Positions 41,672 to 49,381 of a stretch of DNA of 64,000 nt are shown piece after piece. Positions within the stretch are counted from its first letter, which is position 1. Every line of letters starts with the position of its first letter. The position numbers and the translations under genes are program-made. The notes beneath the pieces were generated by a model that did not search any database, had not been told where the DNA came from, and saw only the letters and a program-made list of their open reading frames with translations. This DNA comes from Streptomyces sp. SN-593 (GTDB lineage: Bacteria; Actinomycetota; Actinomycetes; Streptomycetales; Streptomycetaceae). The stretch lies in the NCBI RefSeq assembly GCF_016756395.1, contig NZ_AP018365.1:6576001-6640000 (forward strand). Reading direction: 5' to 3'.

Positions 41672-43927
41672 TTACCCCTCGGACCGCGCAGAACTGGTCA
41701 AACTCTCCCGCAACCAGTCATGGCGGAACTGGTAGGCCGGTCCCGCCGCCCGCAGAAGGTTGCGGCGCCGGGCATCTTCAAGAAAGGACATCAGACGCAC
41801 CGGGGTGCCCTCACTGATAGAGAGCTGGAGGGCGGAGAGGGCAGTGGCAACGCCCAGATTGCCGGCCGGGCCGGCGTAAAGGCAGGCCCATAGCCCACAC
41901 ACGGCACCGACCAAGACGCCGTCCCTGAGGTCGTACTCGTAGGCGATGAATGAGCCGCTGAATAGCGCGACTGCGACTCCCGTCAGGAGGCCGAGGACCA
42001 GCCTCAGCCCGATGTGGTGCCGCCACACGTCCCGGGGGCTGACAGCCCGGGTTTCCGTCACGGGGCGCTGGCTGAGCTGGTCCCTGAGTTCGTTGTTCTG
42101 GGGCCCTGATCCGTAGCCGAGGTAGGTCCCGACCACCAGTTTGTAGCCGCGGCTGCTCACCATCGTCGCGCTGTATCCGAGCGGAAGCGTGGAGAGGTAG
42201 GTGAACCAGGCAGGCATCGGGTCGTTTCCCGGCAGTTGGAAGACGAGCCAGCCCGCGGTTCCCGAGAAGAGCCAGGTGAAGGTGCCCAGGGCAATGGCGC
42301 CGGGCGGGAAGATATCGCGCCACCCGGCGCTGGGGAGCGGCTGCTGGTCGTTGAGCTCGATATGGCGGCGAGCGGCCAGGAATCCCCCGAGAAGTGCGCA
42401 GAGGGACGCTGCCAGGCACGCCCATACCGGGCCGGACGTCCGCCACAGTGTGAAGAGGGCAGCCACCCCGTACAGCAGACCGACGATGGCCCCCACCAGG
42501 ATCATCCTGGGACGGCGGTCCGTCCAGGTAGGGATGTGCCACCAGCGTAGCTCTCGGTCGTCTTGCGCGTGGGTGACCTGCGTGGCGAGGTAACGCAGCG
42601 TCCGTTCGGCGGTCTCGGGGGAGTAACGCGGGCGTGGGCGTCTCGGTCTCGGGGTGTACGCGGCCGTGACCAACTGGGCTAGGAAGTGGTCTTGAAGGGA
42701 TCGGGTGCTGGGGAAGCGGGCGGTGTCCAGCAGTTCGTCTACGGGCCGTCCGTTGCTGTCGGCATAGATGTCGCGGAGCAAGCCGATTGCCAGCGGACTG
42801 GTTAACGTCTCGGATATCGCGCTGCCGGGTTCGTCGAGGAGTCTGCGATTGAGCTCTTGCCAACCGGACGGGGCCGGGTCCGGTAGGGGATTCATGAGGT
42901 AGGCGCTGGCATCCTGGGCGCGCACCGGCTGGATCTCCAGCGCTGCCGCTCCGCTCAGCCGTTGCCGCCTGCCGGCGAGAGCTCTGGCCCGGGAGACAAC
43001 CACAACGCGGAAGCTGGCCTCCTCCAGCGCGCTCAGCATGGCGGCGCGTTGCTTCCCGCCAACCTCATCGAGCCCGTCCAGGAACAGCGCAATCCGCCCC
43101 TGCTCCAGCAGTTCCCTCGCCCGAGCGACCCCTCCTCTGCTCCGGAAAAGGGTGTACTCGCGGGAGAGCCGGCCTGCCACCCAGTCGGTCACATCCTCCT
43201 GATTGGGGTCCCAGCCGAATGGCGTGAGCATCACCGGTACAGGGATACGGGCCCTTGCGTCCGACGCCGCCTCCGCGCGGTACTTGAGCGCCTCCCGGAG
43301 TAGCAGCACCGCGGCGGACGTCTTGCCCGCCGCTGGATCGCCCACAAGGAGCAGACGGCCCGAGGCCAGCCCGCCGTACACCGCGTGCAATTCGGGCAGA
43401 GCGCCGCCCCGGCGTAGAACGTCGCGTGTGACTGCAGCCAACCCGGGCAGCGGGGCGAAACGGGCGCGGCCCTCCTCGGCAATCGCCCCGTCGATCCGGC
43501 CTGCCACTTTGCGTTCGGTCACCTGCCATCGCGCCGGAAGGGGCGCAGGCTCTAAGAGCCGCCGCAGCCCGGCCTCCTTCTCCCACTCACTGCGCACGGC
43601 CTTGGCCAGTGCATCGGTCGCAACGTCCAGCGGGGTGCGCGGGGCGGCGGCCTGTTGCACCTGGGTGAACTTGCGGATCAACATGTACCCGGTGTTGGCC
43701 AGGCCGCCGTTGTTGGCAGTGGCGATCCCGGTATGGCTCACATGTACTGGGCCTGCGGGCCCTGGGTCAGGTCCGGTGTAGCCGGATGCCGCGGTGGCGC
43801 CGTCGCGGGCGGTGGCATCACCGGTTTCCGTGGCGGCAACTTTCGCCCCTTGCGTTGCGGCCGCGGCCTCGGGGCCGACGCCAGGGTCGCCGTCTAGGGC
43901 GGGGCGGCGACGGGACCATCTCACCAT
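41672..43927 (-). CDS. NACHT-domain NTPase with C-terminal membrane helices
   Basis: A 751-residue STAND-class NTPase. Residues 30-82 hold two Gly/Asn/Thr repeats (ETGDATARDGATAASGYTG, HTGIATANNGGLANTGY). The NACHT core has LLLVGDPAAGKTSAAV (Walker A 196-203) and RIALFLDGLDEVGG (281-289, with the extra acidic residues of NACHT), then FRVVVVSRA. From about 475 there are several membrane helices (ILVGAIVGLLYGVAALFTLW and others), then a short soluble end. Bacterial NACHT proteins often act in antiphage defence; that is inference here. ATG 9 bases after GGAGAGG; an ATG at 43948 is possible. Cargo of the pnkp-inserted element. Confidence 0.85.
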   Translation of the reverse strand: MVRWSRRRPALDGDPGVGPEAAAATQGAKVAATETGDATARDGATAASGYTGPDPGPAGPVHVSHTGIATANNGGLANTGYMLIRKFTQVQQAAAPRTPLDVATDALAKAVRSEWEKEAGLRRLLEPAPLPARWQVTERKVAGRIDGAIAEEGRARFAPLPGLAAVTRDVLRRGGALPELHAVYGGLASGRLLLVGDPAAGKTSAAVLLLREALKYRAEAASDARARIPVPVMLTPFGWDPNQEDVTDWVAGRLSREYTLFRSRGGVARARELLEQGRIALFLDGLDEVGGKQRAAMLSALEEASFRVVVVSRARALAGRRQRLSGAAALEIQPVRAQDASAYLMNPLPDPAPSGWQELNRRLLDEPGSAISETLTSPLAIGLLRDIYADSNGRPVDELLDTARFPSTRSLQDHFLAQLVTAAYTPRPRRPRPRYSPETAERTLRYLATQVTHAQDDRELRWWHIPTWTDRRPRMILVGAIVGLLYGVAALFTLWRTSGPVWACLAASLCALLGGFLAARRHIELNDQQPLPSAGWRDIFPPGAIALGTFTWLFSGTAGWLVFQLPGNDPMPAWFTYLSTLPLGYSATMVSSRGYKLVVGTYLGYGSGPQNNELRDQLSQRPVTETRAVSPRDVWRHHIGLRLVLGLLTGVAVALFSGSFIAYEYDLRDGVLVGAVCGLWACLYAGPAGNLGVATALSALQLSISEGTPVRLMSFLEDARRRNLLRAAGPAYQFRHDWLRESLTSSARSEG

Positions 43928-43970
43928 TGGCCAGAACCTCTCCCGCATGCCTTGCCTTCCCGGGGCCCGG

Positions 43971-44330
43971 TCAGCTGAAGTCGATACCTGTATTTGCGCT
44001 GCTGCCGGGGCCGTCCGAGGTGGCGTCGCCGGTTCGCTCCACCCGAATGGATACATTCCCGGCTTCCTGCGGGCGTTGCACGCCGGTTGACGCCCGACCT
44101 CCACCGGTCGCCTTGGCCCTCCCTGTATCGGCCACGACAAACCCGGGTTGCTGGTTGGAGGTTGGGGACTGCATCAATGCCCAAACCAGGGCGGCAATAC
44201 CGGTGGCGCCCTGGACTGACGCGGCAACCAACTGCCCGGTATCCGGATTGTCCAGCAGCCAGAAGAACGGCGTTGATGCCGTCAGCACGACCGCGACCAC
44301 TATGACCGTGATCTTCCTGCTTCGCGACAT
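43971..44330 (-). CDS. Small two-helix membrane protein sharing TG repeats with the NACHT protein
   Basis: A 119-residue protein: basic start MSRSRK, hydrophobic helices at about 8-26 and 33-53, then a polar tail with two repeats, DTGRAKATGGGRASTGV (68-84) and RTGDATSDGPGSSANTGI (99-116). These match the repeats in the N-terminus of the NACHT protein encoded 43 bases downstream, so the two are likely co-expressed partners at the membrane. I know no named family for it. ATG start; the approximately 130 bases upstream to the element end must contain its promoter. Confidence 0.75.
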   Translation of the reverse strand: MSRSRKITVIVVAVVLTASTPFFWLLDNPDTGQLVAASVQGATGIAALVWALMQSPTSNQQPGFVVADTGRAKATGGGRASTGVQRPQEAGNVSIRVERTGDATSDGPGSSANTGIDFS

Positions 44331-44459
44331 ACCCACTCGCCCCTCCCAACAGCCAACGAACGCCTGCCCCCGGCAGCATCGGATGAACTTCGCTGGTACG
44401 CAAGGACGCCGCGGCGCGGGCCACCGGTTCCAACCACACGCAGAGCTGAACAGAAGAAC

Positions 44460-46772
44460 TTGACAGGGAACGCCACGAACGTGCAGGCCGAGGCCCGCCG
44501 CCACCTGGTCGCCCTGGCCCGCGAGCACGACGTGCTGCCGATCGCGATCGTGCTGGACGTGCCGGAGCGGGTGTGCGCCGACCGCAACGCCGCCCGCCCG
44601 GACCGCGCCGGCATGCCGCGCCACGTCATCCAGCGCCACCAGCGCGAGCTGCGCCGCTCGCTGCGCGGACTGGAGCGCGAGGGGTTCCGCAAGGTGCACC
44701 TCCTGCGCGGCGTCGAGGAGGTGGACGCGGCCCGGGTCGTCACCGAGCGCCGGTACAACGACCTGACCCACCTCACCGGCCCGTTCGACATCATCGGCGA
44801 CGTGCACGGGTGCAGCGCCGAACTGGAGACGCTGCTGGCGAGGCTCGGCTACCGGGACGGCACCCACCCCGAGGGCCGCACCGCCGTCTTCGTCGGCGAC
44901 CTGGTCGACCGCGGTCCGGACAGCCCGGGCGTGCTGCGCCGCGTGATGGGCATGGTCGAGGGCGGCACCGCCCTGTGCGTGCCGGGCAACCACGAGAACA
45001 AGCTCGGCCGCTACCTCAAGGGCCGCAAGGTCCAGCACACCCACGGACTCGCCGAGACCGTCGAGCAGTTCGAGAAGGAGGACGCGCGCGACCCGCAGTT
45101 CCGCGCCCGGGTGCGGACCTTCGTCGAGGGCCTGGTCAGCCACTACGTGCTGGACGGCGGCAGGCTGGTGGTCTGCCACGCCGGGCTGCCCGAGAAGTAC
45201 CACGGCCGCACCTCCGGCCGGGTCCGCTCGCACGCCCTGTACGGCGACACCACCGGCGAGACCGACGAGTTCGGCCTGCCCGTGCGCTACCCGTGGGCCG
45301 AGGACTACCGCGGCCGTGCCGCCGTGGTCTACGGCCACACCCCCGTGCCGACCGCGTCGTGGGTGAACAACACCCTGTGCCTCGACACCGGCGCCGTCTT
45401 CGGCGGCCGGATGACCGCGCTGCGCTGGCCGGAGCGGGAGATCGTCGACGTGCCGGCCGAGCGGGTCTGGTACGAGCCGGCGAAGCCGCTGGCCGCGCCC
45501 GCGCCCGGTGCGAAGGACGGCCGTCCGCTCGACCTCGCCGACGTCGCGGGCCGCCGCACCGTGGAGACCTCGCGGATGGGCCGGCTGGCCGTCCGGGAGG
45601 AGAACGCGGCCGCGGCGCTGGAGGTGATGAGCCGGTTCGCGGTCGACCCGCGCCTGCTCGGCTACCTGCCGCCGACGATGGCGCCGTGCGCCACGTCCAC
45701 CCAGGACGGCTACCTGGAGCACCCCGCCGAGGCGTTCGCCTCCTACCGCGAGGACGGCGTCGCGCGGGTGCTGTGCGAGGAGAAGCACATGGGCTCGCGG
45801 GCGGTCGCCCTGGTCTGCCGCGACGAGGCCACCGCGCGGGAGCGCTTCGGGGTGGCGGCACCCGGGATCACCGGCACCGTGCACACCCGCACCGGCCGCC
45901 CCTTCTTCGACGACCCGGCCGTCACCGAGGAGGTGCTCGCCCGGCTGCGCGCCGCCGTGGCGGCCGCCGGACTGTGGGACGAGCTGGACACCGGCTGGCT
46001 GCTGCTCGACGCCGAGCTGCTTCCCTGGTCGCTGAAGGCGTCCGGCCTGCTGCGCAAGCAGTACGCGGCAGTGGGCGCCGCGTCCGGCGCCGCGTTCCCC
46101 GCCGCCCTCGCGGCGCTGGAGGCCGCGGCCGGCCGCGGTACCGACGTCGCCGCGCTGCTGACCCGGCAGGGCGGGCGGGCCGCGGACGCGGCGGCGTTCA
46201 CCGAGGCGTACCGCCGCTACTGCTGGAGCACCGACGGCCTGGACGGAGTGCGGCTCGCGCCCTTCCAACTGCTGGCCGTCCAGGGCCGCAGCCTCGCGGA
46301 CATGCCGCACGACCGGCAGTTGGCGCTGGTCGACCGGCTGGTCGAGGCCGACGCCAGCGGCCTGCTCCAGGCCACCCGCAGGCTGCACGTCGACACCGGT
46401 GACGAGGAGTCGGTGGCCGCCGGGGTGCGCTGGTGGCTGGAGATGACCGAGGCGGGCGGCGAGGGCATGGTGGTCAAGCCGTTGGCCGCGCTGGTGCGCA
46501 GCGGGTCCGGCCGGCTGGTGCAGCCCGGCGTGAAGTGCCGCGGCCGGGAGTACCTGCGGATCATCTACGGGCCGGAGTACACCCGCCCGGAGCACCTCGC
46601 CCGGCTGCGCGGCCGCGCGCTCGGCCACAAGCGGTCCCTCGCGCTGCGCGAGTACGCCCTCGGCCTGGAGGCGTTGGACCGGCTCGCGGCCGGCGAGCCG
46701 CTGTGGCGCGTGCACGAGGCGGTCTTCGCGGTGCTGGCGCTGGAGTCGGAGCCGGTCGACCCCCGACTGTGA
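44460..46772 (+). pseudogene. pnkp: pnkp 3' fragment: rest of kinase, phosphatase and ligase domains
   Basis: The match to Pnkp resumes at 44473 with ATNVQAEARRHLVALARE, the codons that should follow TVVD at 35534. It holds the second half of the kinase domain, the calcineurin-like 2',3'-phosphatase (DIIGDVHGCSAELETLL, VGDLVDRGPDSPG, PGNHENKLGR, YGHTPVP) and the adenylyltransferase/ligase domain (CEEKHMGSRAVAL, with its Lys nucleophile, GEGMVVKP, KCRGREYLRIIYGPEY). A TTG at 44460 lies in element sequence, so a phosphatase-ligase protein could still be made. No frameshift or stop interrupts the remaining approximately 765 codons. Confidence 0.92.
44464..44476. repeat. Right end and junction core of the element
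   Basis: CAGGGAA (44464-44470) is the inverted match of the left-end TTCCCTG. CGCCAC (44471-44476) then leads into pnkp coding sequence (ACG AAC GTG). The expected uninterrupted gene reads Asp-Ala/Ser-Thr-Asn-Val here. Confidence 0.6.
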
Positions 46773-46784
46773 CCGCCGGCCCGC

Positions 46785-46823
46785 CACGGCACCGCGCCCC
46801 GCAACGACGGGCGCGGTGCCGTG
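46785..46823 (+). terminator. Strong terminator after pnkp
   Basis: A perfect 15-bp stem, CACGGCACCGCGCCC with its complement, and a 9-base loop, 12 bases after the pnkp stop. Confidence 0.85.
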
Positions 46824-46857
46824 TTGAGGCGCCGCCGACGTGGGAAGCTCTTCTTCC

Positions 46858-48111
46858 ATGGCTTCCATGGCGGACAAGGGCTTCCACGTCGACTCCGAGA
46901 CCGGGCGGTTGCGCCGCGTCATCCTGCACCGCCCCGACCTCGAACTGAAGCGGCTGACCCCCACCAACAAGGACGCGCTGCTCTTCGACGACCTGCTGTG
47001 GGTGCGCCGGGCCCGCGCCGAGCACGACGGGTTCGCCGACGTGCTGCGCGACCGCGGCGTGCAGGTCCACCTCTTCGGCGACCTGCTGCGCGAGTCACTG
47101 GAGGTGCCGTCGGCGAAGCGCCTCGTCCTGGACCGGGTCTTCGACGAGAAGGAGTACGGTCCGCTGGCCACCGGGCACCTGCGCGCGTCCTTCGACGAGC
47201 TGCCCGCCCCGGACCTGGCCGAGGCACTGGTCGGGGGCATGACGAAACGCGAGTTCCTGGAACGGTTCGCCGAGCCGGTGTCGGTGCGCTTCCACGCCAT
47301 GGACCTGGACGACTTCCTGCTCAGCCCGCTGCCCAACCACCTGTTCACCCGTGACACCTCCGCCTGGGTCTACGACGGCGTGAGCATCAACGCGATGCGC
47401 TGGCCGGCCCGGCAGCGCGAGACCGTGCACTTCGAGGCGATCTACCGGCACCACCCGCTCTTCGCCGGCGGCGGCTTCCACGTCTGGTCCGAGGGCCAGC
47501 ACGCCTACCCGTCGACGATCGAGGGCGGCGACGTGCTGGTGATCGGCCGCGGCGCGGTGCTGATCGGGATGAGCGAGCGCACCACCCCGCAGGCCGTCGA
47601 GATGCTGGCGCGCGGGCTGTTCGCGGCCGGCTCGGCCCGCAGCATCGTGGCGCTGGACATGCCGAAGGGCCGGGCGTTCATGCACCTGGACACCGTGATG
47701 ACCATGGTCGACGGCGACACCTTCACGCAGTACGCGGGCCTGGGGATGCTGCGCTCGTACACCATCGAACCGGGCGCGGAGGAGGGCGAGCTGAAGGTCA
47801 CCGACCACGCGCCCGAGCACATGCACCGGGCGATCGCCGCCGCGCTCGGCCTGGACACGATCACCGTGCTCACCGCCACGCAGGACGTGCACGCCGCCGA
47901 GCGCGAGCAGTGGGACGACGGCTGCAACGTGCTCGCGGTGGAGCCGGGCGTCGTGGTGGCGTACGAGCGCAACGCGACCACCAACACGTTCCTGCGCAAG
48001 CGCGGCATCGAGGTGATCGAGATCCCCGGCAGCGAGCTGGGCCGGGGGCGGGGCGGGCCGCGCTGCATGAGCTGCCCGATCGAGCGCGACGCGGTGCGAG
48101 CTGGTGCCTGA
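46858..48111 (+). CDS. arcA: Arginine deiminase
   Basis: Hydrolyses arginine to citrulline and ammonia, first step of the ADI pathway. The 417-residue enzyme has GRLRRVILHRPDLELKRL, the substrate/catalytic segments NHLFTRDTSAWV and FHVWSEGQ, MHLDTVMTMVD with catalytic His, and the nucleophile Cys403 in GPRCMSCP. The ATG of MASMADKG is used, 16 bases after GGGAAG; a second ATG three codons later is possible. The catabolic OTC gene follows 187 bases on. No carbamate kinase gene lies nearby. The 3' end sits in a 21-bp tandem repeat. Confidence 0.95.
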   Translation: MASMADKGFHVDSETGRLRRVILHRPDLELKRLTPTNKDALLFDDLLWVRRARAEHDGFADVLRDRGVQVHLFGDLLRESLEVPSAKRLVLDRVFDEKEYGPLATGHLRASFDELPAPDLAEALVGGMTKREFLERFAEPVSVRFHAMDLDDFLLSPLPNHLFTRDTSAWVYDGVSINAMRWPARQRETVHFEAIYRHHPLFAGGGFHVWSEGQHAYPSTIEGGDVLVIGRGAVLIGMSERTTPQAVEMLARGLFAAGSARSIVALDMPKGRAFMHLDTVMTMVDGDTFTQYAGLGMLRSYTIEPGAEEGELKVTDHAPEHMHRAIAAALGLDTITVLTATQDVHAAEREQWDDGCNVLAVEPGVVVAYERNATTNTFLRKRGIEVIEIPGSELGRGRGGPRCMSCPIERDAVRAGA

Positions 48112-48132
48112 GCGGTGCGAGCTGGTGCCTGA
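48091..48132. repeat. Exact tandem 21-bp duplication at the arcA stop codon
   Basis: Units 48091-48111 and 48112-48132 are identical and the first ends exactly with the arcA TGA. The next bases begin a third, incomplete unit. The duplication adds a copy of the last six codons and stop downstream, without changing the protein. Confidence 0.95.
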
Positions 48133-48298
48133 GCGGTGCGGGAGGCGCCGGAGCGGCGCGAGCGGTGCCGTACGGTGCGGTGCGAGCCGAGCCGGTGGGC
48201 GCGGTGTGACCGGTGGCCCACCCGAGGGGGCTGTATAAGAATGCCGATCATCGTATAGGGTTCCACTGTTCGATGACGCCGCACGCTAGGAGTTCCGC

Positions 48299-49297
48299 AT
48301 GGCCGTCGACCTCAAGGGCCGGCACTTCCTCAAGGAGCTGGACTTCACTCCGGAGGAGTTCCGCCACCTCGTGGCGCTGGCCGCGGAGCTGAAGGCCGCC
48401 AAGAAGTCCGGTGCCGAGCAGCAGCGCCTGCGCGGCCGGAACATCGCCCTCGTCTTCGAGAAGACGTCCACCCGTACCCGCAGCGCCTTCGAGGTGGCCG
48501 CCGCCGACCAGGGCGCCTCCACCACCTACCTCGACCCGTCCGGCTCGCAGATCGGCCACAAGGAGTCGATCAGGGACACCGCCCGGGTGCTGGGGCGGAT
48601 GTTCGACGGCATCCAGTACCGCGGGCACGGCCAGTCCGCCGTCGAGGAACTGGCCGCGTACGCCGGGGTCCCGGTGTGGAACGGCCTCACCGACGAGTGG
48701 CACCCCACCCAGATGCTCGCCGACGTGCTCACCATGACCGAGCACAACCCCAAGCCGCTGGCCGAGATCTCCTACGCCTACCTCGGCGACGCCCGCTACA
48801 ACATGGGCAACTCGCTGCTGGTCACCGGCGCGCTGCTCGGCATGGACGTGCGGATCGCGGCGCCCGAGGCGATGTGGCCGCACGCCGACGTGATCGCCCG
48901 CGCGCGGGAGGTGGCCGGGAGCACCGGGGCGCGGATCACCCTCACCGAGGACGTGGAGGAGGGGGTGCGCGGCGTGGACCACGTGCACACCGACGTGTGG
49001 GTGTCGATGGGCGAGCCCAAGGAGGTCTGGGACGAGCGCATCCGGCTGCTCGCCCCGTACGCCGTGACCGCCGACGTGATGCGGGCCACCGGCAACCCCG
49101 AGGCCACCTTCCTGCACTGCCTGCCCGCGTTCCACGACCTCGGCACCGCCGTGGGCCGCGAGATCCACGCCCGGCACGGGCTGGACCACCTGGAGGTCTC
49201 CGACGAGGTCTTCGAGTCCGAGCGGTCCGTCGTCTTCGACCAGGCCGAGAACCGCATGCACACCATCAAGGCGGTCCTCGTCGCGACGCTCGGCTGA
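48299..49297 (+). CDS. argF: Ornithine carbamoyltransferase (catabolic/ArcB-type by context)
   Basis: Interconverts citrulline plus phosphate with ornithine plus carbamoyl phosphate. The 332-residue enzyme has the carbamoyl-phosphate motif EKTSTRTRSAF (57-61 core), HPTQ (134-137), the ornithine loop DVWVSMGE and the catalytic HCLPAFHD. The pairing with arcA suggests it runs in the arginine-breakdown direction, but an anabolic role cannot be excluded. An AT-rich stretch (CTGTATAAGAATG at 48231-48243, then CGTATAGGG) before the AGGAG site likely holds its own promoter. Confidence 0.93.
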   Translation: MAVDLKGRHFLKELDFTPEEFRHLVALAAELKAAKKSGAEQQRLRGRNIALVFEKTSTRTRSAFEVAAADQGASTTYLDPSGSQIGHKESIRDTARVLGRMFDGIQYRGHGQSAVEELAAYAGVPVWNGLTDEWHPTQMLADVLTMTEHNPKPLAEISYAYLGDARYNMGNSLLVTGALLGMDVRIAAPEAMWPHADVIARAREVAGSTGARITLTEDVEEGVRGVDHVHTDVWVSMGEPKEVWDERIRLLAPYAVTADVMRATGNPEATFLHCLPAFHDLGTAVGREIHARHGLDHLEVSDEVFESERSVVFDQAENRMHTIKAVLVATLG

Positions 49298-49381
49298 GTC
49301 CGGGGGCCGACCGAACTCGGCTAGGGTACGGACGAGTTCCGGTCCCGTTGGCCGGAAGCGGTCCGGCCGGCAGGGGGAGGC

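Larger units (their letters stand above)
35535..44472. mobile_element. Tn554-like element with NACHT cargo, inserted in pnkp
   Basis: About 8.94 kb separates the two parts of pnkp. The ends carry the inverted heptamer TTCCCTG (35535-35541) and CAGGGAA (44464-44470), with GTTCAAG/CTTGA as a second loosely matching pair further in. Both junctions show CCAC (35531-35534 and 44473-44476). Content: three overlapping recombinase-type genes and a TnpC-like gene on the plus strand, a terminator, and a two-gene cargo unit (small membrane protein and NACHT NTPase) on the minus strand. Three recombinase genes plus TnpC is the layout of Tn554-like/RIT elements, which insert site-specifically without a normal target duplication. 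Confidence 0.88.

Noticed and set aside
35176..46772. Treating the kinase piece and the phosphatase-ligase piece as two natural separate genes
   Set aside because: The right piece starts in the middle of the kinase domain and continues the left piece residue for residue; the separating DNA has mobile-element ends.
43971..47357. Long minus-strand open frame opposite pnkp and arcA
   Set aside because: Only its last 119 codons (the small membrane protein starting at 44330) look like protein; the rest mirrors well-supported plus-strand genes.
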